Below are positions 1 to 7,462 of a DNA stretch of 10,534 nt, one piece after another. The position numbers and the translations under genes are program-made. Origin of the DNA: Patescibacteria group bacterium UBA7522 (GTDB lineage Bacteria; Patescibacteriota; CPR2; UBA1875). The notes beneath the pieces are model-generated. The model worked only from the letters and a program-made list of their open reading frames with translations, ran no database searches and was not told where the DNA came from. Every line of letters begins with the position of its first letter. Position 1 is the stretch's first letter. The stretch lies in contig DLNA01000021.1 in NCBI GenBank assembly GCA_002476865.1, positions 533 to 11,066 of the forward strand, in the 5' to 3' direction.

Positions 1-123
1 TTTTATTTTGTGACTATAAAAATCAGATTCCCCGATTATACAATGTGTAAGATAATATATTTTTAAAATGAGAAAATCTTTTTTATTTGGAAATTTTTTT
101 GATATTTAAGGTATTTTACATTC

Positions 124-146
124 AAAAAATCCTTGTCAGAGGATTT
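124..146 (-). terminator. Intrinsic terminator of the broken ATP-grasp gene
   Basis: A 7-bp stem (AAATCCT/AGGATTT, 127-133 with 140-146) with a 6-nt loop is followed, on the minus strand, by a run of T residues (124-129). It lies about 15 bases past the stop codon at 161-163, so the broken gene keeps its natural 3' end. Confidence 0.65.
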
Positions 147-160
147 GTTTAGATATCTTC

Positions 161-1340
161 TCACATTGTAGAGAAAATTAATACTATAGGTTGAAGATGC
201 ATTAATGCATTTGGATCCCCTAAAAGAGACTCTTTTAACTTTATAACTTCTTCATTCGGTAAAACTTCCCTTAAAACCCTCTTCAAAGATTCCCCATAAA
301 CAATTTCAGAAAACAGACCTCTAAAGAGAGCCAAATTAAAACCCTTTATCCTTTTATATTTGAGTGCATATCTAATCCTGATATCCTTAGCGTTCATATC
401 GTCTGTCTTAGAATATTCTTTTTTAACAAGACCTTCTAACAACATCTTTCTCTCTAAATCTGACGATCCTATTTGTTTCTTTTTTAATTTTAAAAGTTTT
501 TTGTAACTAAAATCGTCTCGATTCCATAAATATCTTCTGGACCAAAAATGAAACTCCTTATTATATAATAAAGGGCTGCTTTTCGTATATGATCTCTCAA
601 TAGGTTTATAAGCACCATCCCTTTTCATGCTCTTTATATCCCTTACATAATCCAAAATGTTGTCAGCGACATTAATCCCGGTAGCCCCTTGAAACCCTTG
701 CCACCGAGGAACGGTGTTTACCTCTAAGAACCTAAATTTATCATTTTTTTATCGTAAATAAAATCTAATCATAAATAAAATCTAATCCACAGATAGATAG
801 CTCAAAAACAGAAGATATCTTCATCGCCAACTTAAATAACTCCTTGACAATCCGCTGGTCTTTAATCAACTCAACCAATCCGCCCTGTGAATAATTATTC
901 AAAAAACCACCTTCTTTAGCGATTCTTTTTATTACACCAATGGGCTCACCGCCAACGACGAAAACACGATAATCATCATCATTTTCAATATAATTTTGAA
1001 AAATATAATTATTTACCTTACTTCTAATAATTTGCTTTTCGGATTTAATTAAACAAACGTCTCTTCCTTTGGCACCAATTGATGGTTTTCTGATAAAAGA
1101 AAAAGTTAATTCTCTCTTTTTTATTGACTGCATTAGCTCTTCCTTGACCAAGAATGAATACGTTTTTTTTGAGTTGATACCGGGCGCCTTTTTAATAACC
1201 GCCTGCTGATACCTCTTATCTGGCGTAAAGGGCTGAGTAATATGGCCATAATTAACTACATAAATTTTCTTTGGCAATTGCCTTAAAACAAAATTTTTCT
1301 CTGAATACTTATCAAGAGAGGACGATCGCCGATACAAAAC
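161..1340 (-). pseudogene. Broken RimK-like ATP-grasp ligase
   Basis: Two open stretches on the minus strand (about 1337-765 and about 740-161) together read as one RimK-like ATP-grasp protein. The first carries the ATP-lysine segment FIRKPSIGAKGRD, then YRVFVVGGEPIGVIKRIAKEGG and ICGLDFIYD. The second starts with FLEVNTVPRWQGF and GATGINVADNILDYV, which contain the metal-binding E-x-N of the family, and continues into a C-terminal extension of about 160 residues that I do not recognise. They are separated by a 17-bp tandem duplication (755-771 and 772-788), which brings in the stop at 765-767, and by an A7 run (744-750) where one more A would restore the frame. No good start codon or N-terminal pre-ATP-grasp domain is visible; the open frame reaches about 1370 and abuts a peptidase remnant on the other strand. 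A sequencing error could explain the A-run, less easily the duplication. The family would join an amino acid or peptide to a carboxylate using ATP. Confidence 0.78.
755..788. repeat. 17-bp tandem duplication that breaks the ATP-grasp gene
   Basis: The 16-base string taaataaaatctaatc occurs at 755-770 and again at 772-787 with a period of 17. Because 17 is not a multiple of three it shifts the frame and creates an in-frame TAG. Removing one copy restores GLDFIYDK, the expected family sequence at this point. Confidence 0.9.
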
Positions 1341-1600
1341 CGGGAATATCTCGCCCTGATAACTAAAAAATCAAAGTTAAAAACTCAAAACTATTTTGAG
1401 GCAACGGTAAAGAACAAAATAAAAACGGGAATGAACGTCGAAATACTGACGCCCCAAGGAATAAAAAAGATAAAATTTTGCAAATCTCCGTAGATGGAGA
1501 AAAAGTTGGAGAAGTCAGCCCTGGTAAAGAGAACCAAACTGCCGTTGTTGGCCCAAGAAATCGGTATGCACAACATTCTTTATTACAAAGTAAAATTATT
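1341..1600 (+). pseudogene. C-terminal remnant of a U32-family peptidase
   Basis: Read on the plus strand from 1341, the frame gives REYLALITKK, then YFEATVKNKIKTGMNVEILT and PQGIKK. After one missing A in the A6 run at 1463-1468 it continues in the next frame as DKILQISVDGEKVGEVSPGK and ENQTAVV. This resembles the C-terminal beta-barrel domain of U32 collagenase-like peptidases and tRNA hydroxylation proteins (the YegQ/TrhP group), whose hallmark is VKNKFSVGD...LMTPQG. Nothing of the catalytic N-terminal domain is present; upstream sequence belongs to the broken ATP-grasp gene on the other strand. The shifted frame runs on to a TGA at 1649-1651, inside the start of the next gene, so the original stop has probably been lost. 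I base this on recalled family patterns, not a search. Confidence 0.6.
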
Positions 1601-1632
1601 ATCTATGTCAAAATCATTAATCATGATAAAAT

Positions 1633-3492
1633 ATGTTTAATATGGAAATGATGCCTCAACCCGAGTCCAAACTTGGCAACGACAGAACTGGCCTATACCC
1701 CGAAAGGGTTCTTGCGGAAAGTTATATTGAAGAGTCCCTAGAAGAGATTGACCGACTCATTCGGGGCGAGGGGGTCTTAGAATTAACCGACGAAGATAAA
1801 GATGAGGTTATAAGCTACGAAGCAACTCTTGAGTCACAATACTCCCCCATATACAGCTCCTCACTAAAAACCACAACCCTTGATTTGCATTTCTTGGCAA
1901 CAGAGGAAGGTCGTAGGATTTGGTACGAGCAGACAGGCATAGAAAATCTGCCTGCTACTGCCCAGGAGTTATTAATATTTATACATAAGCATACCGAACA
2001 AATTGCTGCTGTTGAGGTCGAAAGAAGAAAAGAGCTATCTGCCGCTGGAAATAAATATCGAGAAAGGACTATCCTAGATTCACTGCTAACCCAAGTAGAC
2101 GACAGAGGGAACCTTGTCTCAGCCACTATGGAAGTTGGGGAGAAAATTACTTTAATCCTAAACCCCGAAGTATTGGCACAGAAATTAGACGCCCTTGTAG
2201 ATCTAAAAACAAAACTAAAAGATGATTATCGTGCATGTGGCAATGACCAGGTTTCACTGGCCAGAAGAGAGATAATAGATCTTTACATCCATCGAATAAA
2301 CCTTAGTATTGTTTCCTTACAAGCAGATATTAGAGCAATCGAAGAAAAGGCTGCCGTTTTAGGCAGGGAAAACCTCAGCGAGGAAGAGCGAAAAATTATC
2401 AAATCTAGGATCGCTGGCCGCTCACGAGAGAAAAGGGACAGAGATACTAGTCGCTATGATAAATATAAATTTGGGGCAGATAGAGAATACATCGATGGGG
2501 AAAGAAGGCAGGTTGGCTTGGAACTGCAAAAATATGCTGAGGAAGTCGGAAAAAGATGGCTCGAAAGTGTCCTCTCAATTAGGGAAAAGACAAGTAGTGC
2601 TGGGCTAGATTATGAAAAATTATCGTCTGCTGAAATCGAGCCAGAAAATAGAAAAATTATTGTAGAGGGACACCTCAGGGCATTGGAAGTATTTCAAGAA
2701 GCACCCGAAGAAATAGACGAAGAAAGAAACGCCCAGGAAAACCCAAAAAAGTGTCATGTGCAAATCAAAAAAGGCGTTCGAGCGGCATCATTTAACCCAA
2801 GGAGGCGCTCTGTTAGCATACCCGACAAGCCAGCCAGCATCATCACCGCCCTTTCAGTAGAGGCGGGTCACGAGCTGGGACACGCCCTTCAGACGATCAA
2901 CGGAAGTATCATTCCCCTCAAAATCTTTGAAAATATAGGAGGAGGAGGTAACTCTGCATTTTCTGAGGGAGGTGCCATCGCGGTTCAGTCCCGCATCACT
3001 GGGGAGCTATTCGGTTATACGGCAACCAGCCATCCTCATTACATCAGGGCGATGGTCGCCAGGCAAAATGGAGCAGATTACGCAGAGACGGTTCGAGTTT
3101 TTTATCAAAGCGCGATAGAACCACACCAAATATTATTAGAAAGGGGTCAAATTGACAGACAAGAATTTGATAAACAGGTCAGAAGCGCTCTAGAACTAGC
3201 TATAAATCGTTGTCAGCGGCTGTTCCGCGGGGGACAGCACAGTTCAGACACGGGCTATCTTCTATCCTCAAAGGATACTGCCTACATTGACCAGATTGTA
3301 CTGGCACAAAAGCTCGCCGAAAGAGGCAAAGAAAAGTTATTACTTATACGCGGTATGAGTTTTGAAAACATTATTACACTTCTAAAATTAGGCCTCTTGG
3401 ATACAGAAACAATAATCGAACCCGATTATGATTATATAAAAGAGGTCTGGGAGCAACGGAAACAAAAATACCTAATTAGCACACCGGAGTAA
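1633..3492 (+). CDS. DUF1704/MATCAP-like zinc metallopeptidase
   Basis: This 619-aa protein has a zinc-protease signature AGHELGHALQ (H413, E414, H417) followed by a family-typical stretch: NGSIIPLKIF, then SEGGAIAVQ with probable third zinc ligand E445, then GADYAETVRVFYQ. The order NGS-PL-F, (Q/S)EG(L/G)A and GA-(F/Y)-E matches DUF1704 (PF08014, bacterial 'QEGLA motif' proteins, related to eukaryotic MATCAP tubulin carboxypeptidases). Known members usually show HExxxH; here the spacing is the classical HExxH. Residues 1-370 are highly charged and helical-looking, with likely coiled coil around 180-330; no signal peptide or membrane segment is seen, so it is probably cytoplasmic. The ATG at 1633 has no clear Shine-Dalgarno; other ATGs follow within a few codons. 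Its stop overlaps the 3' end of the convergent ligase operon by 21 bp. It probably removes C-terminal residues from a peptide or protein; the substrate is unknown. Confidence 0.72.
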   Translation: MFNMEMMPQPESKLGNDRTGLYPERVLAESYIEESLEEIDRLIRGEGVLELTDEDKDEVISYEATLESQYSPIYSSSLKTTTLDLHFLATEEGRRIWYEQTGIENLPATAQELLIFIHKHTEQIAAVEVERRKELSAAGNKYRERTILDSLLTQVDDRGNLVSATMEVGEKITLILNPEVLAQKLDALVDLKTKLKDDYRACGNDQVSLARREIIDLYIHRINLSIVSLQADIRAIEEKAAVLGRENLSEEERKIIKSRIAGRSREKRDRDTSRYDKYKFGADREYIDGERRQVGLELQKYAEEVGKRWLESVLSIREKTSSAGLDYEKLSSAEIEPENRKIIVEGHLRALEVFQEAPEEIDEERNAQENPKKCHVQIKKGVRAASFNPRRRSVSIPDKPASIITALSVEAGHELGHALQTINGSIIPLKIFENIGGGGNSAFSEGGAIAVQSRITGELFGYTATSHPHYIRAMVARQNGADYAETVRVFYQSAIEPHQILLERGQIDRQEFDKQVRSALELAINRCQRLFRGGQHSSDTGYLLSSKDTAYIDQIVLAQKLAERGKEKLLLIRGMSFENIITLLKLGLLDTETIIEPDYDYIKEVWEQRKQKYLISTPE

Positions 3493-4413
3493 TTCTTCGG
3501 CTAATCTCTGGACAAATTCATTGTTCTTCATCTCCGGTAGAGGGAATCCGATTTGATCATTAATCTCGTAAATGAACGGCTTTCCATCTCGAAAGCCGAA
3601 ATCTACTGAAAACAGCGGATTATGATATTCGTTTTTAAAATCCTGAGCTAATTTATTTACAATTTTTACGGCGGATAACGGTACCTCCTGTATTGGTATC
3701 TCCCGGATTGAGCCGCCCTGGGCCACGTTGGCAAGCAGTGAATCACCCTTTGGCTGGCGCGCAGTTGCCCAAACGATTTCTCCGTTTATTACGACAACTC
3801 TCATGTCGTGCCGACCTGTTAGTAGACCCGGGATACCGCTCTCTGTCTCCATAAATTCCTGGAGAATTCCGGGATATTCTATAGCTTCTTTCACCAAATC
3901 GTCAGCGCTCTCTATAAATAGAATCCCCTTCCCCTTCATCCCAGTGACCGGCTTATATACCATCAACCTATTACCGCTAAGATCGGCCAGTAATTCCGCC
4001 TGGCTCTTAATACCTATCGTCTTGGGACAAAATTCCGGATACTTTTGTGCTAAGGCTAATTTATCACGAGAAAATTCTTTAAAACCAAGACAGTTAATCA
4101 CTCTTTTATTTTCGACGTTAGTCACACCCGGATAATCCAACCTGTAAGAACGGTCATAGACCGCATCTGCTTTTATATTTTCTCCGGTAAGAGCAAATTT
4201 ACCATTAACAAGGTATTTATATGCATTATTAAAATTCATATTTCCGGTACTATTTTCATATCCGAAAACTGCATAAAGCTCCGCCTGACCGGCAATTAAA
4301 TCAAAAAGCTTTTTGTATACCGGATATTTGTTACCGGCAATCGAGAGATAGTACTCGCCTCCGGCTGACTTACCGGCCGGTCCCTTGCCCCTAAATATGA
4401 CTATTTTAGGCAT
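3472..4413 (-). CDS. RimK-like ATP-grasp ligase (third ligase of the operon)
   Basis: This 313-aa protein has the ATP-grasp order: VYKPVTGMKGKG (lysine K154 and glycine-rich loop, about 152-163), LQEFMETESG with RHDMRVVVINGE (about 184-212), the nucleotide/metal segment ARQPKGDSLLANVAQGG (218-234), FSVDFGF (D271) and IYEIND (E283, N285). Residues 1-130 would form the pre-ATP-grasp and linker regions. Length fits RimK/LysX-type enzymes (about 280-320 aa), which activate a carboxylate as acyl-phosphate and join it to an amine. It is the last gene of the operon; its ATG overlaps the preceding gene by 13 bp, which suggests translational coupling, and only a weak G-rich Shine-Dalgarno precedes it. 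The sequence is clearly distinct from the other two ligases, so it probably has a different acceptor or donor. Which amino acid is added cannot be read from the sequence. Confidence 0.85.
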   Translation of the reverse strand: MPKIVIFRGKGPAGKSAGGEYYLSIAGNKYPVYKKLFDLIAGQAELYAVFGYENSTGNMNFNNAYKYLVNGKFALTGENIKADAVYDRSYRLDYPGVTNVENKRVINCLGFKEFSRDKLALAQKYPEFCPKTIGIKSQAELLADLSGNRLMVYKPVTGMKGKGILFIESADDLVKEAIEYPGILQEFMETESGIPGLLTGRHDMRVVVINGEIVWATARQPKGDSLLANVAQGGSIREIPIQEVPLSAVKIVNKLAQDFKNEYHNPLFSVDFGFRDGKPFIYEINDQIGFPLPEMKNNEFVQRLAEELLRCAN

Positions 4414-5273
4414 TTTTTTATCATTTCCCCCAAGGCCGGTATTGCTTTAAAGGTTTCGTAGCTTACCGGTAACGAGGGTGAACGGTTTATCTCAATTATG
4501 TAAGCCTTCCCATTGTTTTCGATAATGTCTACCCCGGCGATTGGCAGATTCATCACTTTGGCAGCCTTCAGGGCAATATTCTTTACTTCTTGAGACGGCT
4601 CCCCTAACACTTCTTTGGCGCCTAATTTTACATTATTCCTAAAGCTCTCGTTCTCTTGACGAACCCGCTTGCAACCATAAATAGCCGTATCGCCTATCAC
4701 CAAAATACGCCAATCAAATTTATTTGGGATAAATTCCTGCAAGAGGTACTCTGCCGAACCCTTATTTTTGCTCAAATGGGTTAGCTCTTTTTTATTGTTT
4801 ATCATGGATACCCCGGCACCGCCCTTGCCTAATAGATCCTTAGCAACCAGAGGATAATCGAGGTTTGTGTTGGGTTTTTCCCAATCCCCCAAAAAAGCAG
4901 TTTTGGGGATAGGCAAAGAATTTTGGAAGCACTTCATTACCTGAATAAGCTTTGAGTTGCTTCCGGTAACCACAAAATTACCCTCTATAATTTTAATTTT
5001 TTTATAGGTGCAATAGTTTGCCAGTAAGGTAGCCTGGTCTTTCATCGAACCGGCTGTCTGAAGATAGATTAGATCATAACTCTCAAGTGCTTTGTCCCGA
5101 ATAAATCCGTCCCATTTTTTGCCTGCAGAATCAAAAACAAAATTAACGTACCCTAAATAATCCCTATCCACCTGGTAATCGTCCCTTGCCAGATATTTCT
5201 TAAGCGAATCCGAGGCCGTATTAACAAAATTAATCTTTTCCTTGCTCTTGATAAGTATTAGCACTCTTTTCAT
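4401..5273 (-). CDS. RimK-like ATP-grasp ligase (second ligase of the operon)
   Basis: This 290-aa protein fits the RimK family in length and motif order: an N-terminal alpha/beta region starting MKRVLILIKSKEK, VAKDLLGKGGAGV (K145 and the glycine loop, 143-155), YLLQEFIPNKFDWRILVIG (176-194), CKRVRQENESFRNN (201-214), AGVDIIENNG (D249) and EINRSPSLP (E261, N263). RimK-type enzymes add glutamate to a C-terminus, while relatives make lysine, pteridine or peptide conjugates; the substrate here is not inferable. The ATG overlaps the stop of the upstream fusion gene as ATGA, and a good AGAGGAG Shine-Dalgarno sits 6 bases upstream, so the start is well supported and translation is probably coupled. 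No membrane segment or signal peptide is seen. Confidence 0.87.
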   Translation of the reverse strand: MKRVLILIKSKEKINFVNTASDSLKKYLARDDYQVDRDYLGYVNFVFDSAGKKWDGFIRDKALESYDLIYLQTAGSMKDQATLLANYCTYKKIKIIEGNFVVTGSNSKLIQVMKCFQNSLPIPKTAFLGDWEKPNTNLDYPLVAKDLLGKGGAGVSMINNKKELTHLSKNKGSAEYLLQEFIPNKFDWRILVIGDTAIYGCKRVRQENESFRNNVKLGAKEVLGEPSQEVKNIALKAAKVMNLPIAGVDIIENNGKAYIIEINRSPSLPVSYETFKAIPALGEMIKKCLK

Positions 5274-6682
5274 TTGATGCTCCTCTTGATTGGATCGATT
5301 AAGAATTCCTTTAGATCTCTCTTGCCCAAAATAACGCTATAAGTCAGGCGTTTGCGATTAGCCACATTGGCCTTCATTAAAAAGTCCCTTTCCTTCACGG
5401 TCGCCGGAAGAAGGATTTTTATCCGGTAATCAGTGCCGGTAGCCGATTTAATTCTGGAAATCGCCACTATATCCGTATGATTTTCCAGCTCCCTCATGTA
5501 TTTTAGACGCTCCTTTTTTGGTTTTTCGGCAACTTGTTCTTCCTTAATTATAGCCTCTGCGTGATTAACGGCATCCCCGTAGCCAAGTATTTTGGCCACA
5601 CTTTTATCGATTGAAGAAGACTCGGCTCCGGTGTCTATTTTGCATTTAAACTTATAGGGTTTTTTGTCTTTGCCTATTAAGGTGATTGTCTCTGTAAGTC
5701 CGATTACTTCTCTACCGGATATAGTTTCAATCTCTTCGTCAATCTCACCACCGAATAAGTCCTTTGATAGTCGTATAGCTTTATTCTCGGTTATTGCCTT
5801 CACCCTTCTGACCTTATCCATTCTTTCCTTCAAACCGCTTTGATTTGCCACCTGAATACCCAAACCGGGGCGGGCATTTAATTCAACCACCATTGGGCCA
5901 TTGTCTCTATCTATAATAATATCTACGCCAAGGTACCCGAGCCCTGAAGCGGTGTAACATTGATATGCTATTCGAAGCATTTTAGTCCAGTATGGTATCT
6001 TGATACCGGAAAGCTTCAGGTTTTTTCCCGGGACGCTCTCAATTATTCGGCCGTTCTTTATCGCCGTGGTTGTAATCCCCCGAGCCATATCTATACCCAC
6101 CCCAATCGCACCTCGTGAAATATTCGCCTTGCCCCCGGATTCCTCTGTGGGCAAACGAAGCATGCCCATAATCGGTATACCCTTGAAAACAATAATCCTG
6201 ATATCGGGTATTCCGCGGCAGGAATAAGACTTAAAGACAGAGTGCATCCTAATTCTTTCCTCGAAAACAGCTGGGCTCGGCTTTGGAGTAACACCAAAAG
6301 AGAATTGACCCTCAAGAATATTATATACATGAGCTTTTATGTCCTCTATTGAATGCTTCTTTTTGTCTGCAAGCACCCATTTGCCGTCCTTAGTTCGATT
6401 GTAATATATATTTATTCCGGCACCCTTTACGCCCCTGGCAGGCTTCAAGACAAAGCTCTTTGGCAAGGATTCATAATCAAAGCTCTCCACCTTAATTCGT
6501 TTCCTGATTACTCCGTAAACATCGGGGGCAGGAATCTTAGCGCTTTTTAGGATTTTTTTTGTTAATAATTTATTATCGGCAAATTTTTTATGGCCTTTAT
6601 TAAAACGACGATGGGTACGATTTCTTTCGTTCATACCCAAGATCTCATGACGATTGTTAAATGTAGAGAGCGTGTTACTCAT
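5270..6682 (-). CDS. Alpha-L-glutamate-ligase-like ATP-grasp fused to RimB-type protease domain
   Basis: This 470-aa protein joins two domains. Residues 10-295 match the alpha-L-glutamate ligase-like ATP-grasp family (TIGR02291 type): ILGMNERN, ADNKLLTKKIL, FVLKPARGVKGAGI (K80), GIPDIRIIVFKGIPIMGMLR, GKANISRGAIGVGIDMA, LGYLGVDII (D254) and VVELNARPGLGIQVAN (E267, N269). Residues about 325-465 look like the RimB/'ATP-dependent zinc protease' family (PF05618), whose fold is retropepsin-like: KCKIDTGAESSSI (catalytic-type D350-T-G) and, near the end, LTYSVILGKRDLKEFLIDP. In many bacteria these are separate neighbouring genes; here one chain could both add and remove residues. The ATG at 6682 overlaps the 7TM stop by 8 bp, with AAAGG directly against it. 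This is too close for an ideal ribosome site, so coupled translation or a start at M17 is possible. No transmembrane segment is seen. Confidence 0.88.
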   Translation of the reverse strand: MSNTLSTFNNRHEILGMNERNRTHRRFNKGHKKFADNKLLTKKILKSAKIPAPDVYGVIRKRIKVESFDYESLPKSFVLKPARGVKGAGINIYYNRTKDGKWVLADKKKHSIEDIKAHVYNILEGQFSFGVTPKPSPAVFEERIRMHSVFKSYSCRGIPDIRIIVFKGIPIMGMLRLPTEESGGKANISRGAIGVGIDMARGITTTAIKNGRIIESVPGKNLKLSGIKIPYWTKMLRIAYQCYTASGLGYLGVDIIIDRDNGPMVVELNARPGLGIQVANQSGLKERMDKVRRVKAITENKAIRLSKDLFGGEIDEEIETISGREVIGLTETITLIGKDKKPYKFKCKIDTGAESSSIDKSVAKILGYGDAVNHAEAIIKEEQVAEKPKKERLKYMRELENHTDIVAISRIKSATGTDYRIKILLPATVKERDFLMKANVANRKRLTYSVILGKRDLKEFLIDPIKRSIK

Positions 6683-7334
6683 CCTTTAAAGCACCCTTAA
6701 ACCTAACGTACTCGGACAAGCGGAGGCCAGACCATTTACCAACAAAAAAGTTAGCCACAAGAGGAGCTACCACTATGTACGGATAGGAAAGAAAAAATTC
6801 CTGAATGTATTTGTTTGAGACGATAAAATAAGAAGCAAGCGCCATAAACATTGTTTCGGCACTAATCAAGTTTGTCTTTAAATTTCCGGACTTAACCTGA
6901 AACAAACTCACCGCCTCTATTAGAGCAATAATTACAACCACCGGCAGAGGACTCACAGTAAAATAACCGTTTTTGCCAAAAAAGGCAGCGATAACAAGAG
7001 CGACTATGTATAAAATGCTAGCGATTGATACCTTTATGGAAACCTTGGCTATATAATGGAGTCGCGCTTTTTCTAGGGCTCTTTTTGTAATTTCACTGAC
7101 AAGCCAAGCAAGAATAATTAGGGGCAGTCCAAACTTTAAACCAATAACAAAGTTAGCGGATATGGCATAAAGCGCATAAGCCAAAACTATTGGTTCGTAC
7201 ATTCCAAAGGTTTTTAAGCCAACAAAATATCTAAAAAAACTCACCAAAAGAGCAATTAGTGGCAAGGCCAAAATTAGGTAAATTGTCTCCCCCGGAACGC
7301 CATTTGAAATCAAATAATCTGCAAAATTAAACAC
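6675..7334 (-). CDS. Stand-alone 7TM protein of the transglutaminase-associated family
   Basis: This 219-aa integral membrane protein has about seven hydrophobic segments (roughly 16-38, 45-60, 61-80, 98-120, 127-147, 157-175 and 180-198). The loop GLKTFGMYEPIVLAYAL and the C-terminal GLRLSEYVRFKGAL resemble the 7TM domain usually fused to an inactive transglutaminase (PF14402 type), which sits beside alpha-L-glutamate-ligase-like and RimB-like genes in other bacteria. Here the periplasmic transglutaminase-like part is absent and the protein is only the membrane bundle. The start is GTG at 7332-7334, directly after a purine-rich AAGGGAGG; no better ATG exists. It is the first gene of the operon behind a strong promoter, and its 3' end overlaps the ligase-protease fusion. 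It probably anchors or gates the ligase chemistry at the cytoplasmic membrane; this is inferred from gene order. Confidence 0.82.
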   Translation of the reverse strand: MFNFADYLISNGVPGETIYLILALPLIALLVSFFRYFVGLKTFGMYEPIVLAYALYAISANFVIGLKFGLPLIILAWLVSEITKRALEKARLHYIAKVSIKVSIASILYIVALVIAAFFGKNGYFTVSPLPVVVIIALIEAVSLFQVKSGNLKTNLISAETMFMALASYFIVSNKYIQEFFLSYPYIVVAPLVANFFVGKWSGLRLSEYVRFKGALKDE

Positions 7335-7360
7335 ACCCCTCCCTTCTTTTTAATCCATGC

Positions 7361-7389
7361 ATTATATCACAAATATCACTTTTGGTCAA
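7361..7389 (-). promoter_or_regulatory. Sigma70-type promoter with extended -10 for the ligase operon
   Basis: On the minus strand, TTGACC and TATAAT are separated by exactly 17 bases, and TGA precedes the -10 to give an extended -10 element. Transcription would begin near 7353, about 20 bases before the GTG of the 7TM gene. Confidence 0.85.
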
Positions 7390-7429
7390 TAATTTTTGCT
7401 TACATTAAAAGTATATCACTATAAAGTGA
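7364..7429. promoter_or_regulatory. Possible operator: ATATCAC repeats and a TCACT/AGTGA inverted repeat
   Basis: The heptamer ATATCAC occurs on the plus strand at 7364-7370, 7373-7379 and 7413-7419. The first overlaps the -10, the second lies in the spacer and the third upstream of the -35. The third is part of TCACT-ATAA-AGTGA (7416-7429). Placement suggests regulator binding, but AT-rich DNA gives such strings easily. Confidence 0.35.
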
Positions 7430-7462
7430 CACCATAAATAGAAAAAGGAACTTGACGTGATT

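Noticed and set aside
1..123. A possible gene or element at the left edge.
   Set aside because: The stretch is AT-rich, has no open frame of note, and no repeat or promoter stands out beyond the terminator at 124-146.
1391..1576. A 61-codon minus-strand ORF with a hydrophobic, membrane-like product.
   Set aside because: It lies opposite the U32 remnant, whose plus-strand reading matches a known family pattern. Hydrophobicity is a by-product of the complementary frame, and there is no good ribosome site.
3728..4135. A 135-codon plus-strand ORF.
   Set aside because: It is fully inside the well-supported ATP-grasp gene on the other strand and shows no family motif.
6000..6550. Three ORFs (65-79 codons) on both strands inside the fusion gene.
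   Set aside because: All are shadows of the ATP-grasp domain, which has clear conserved motifs in its own frame.
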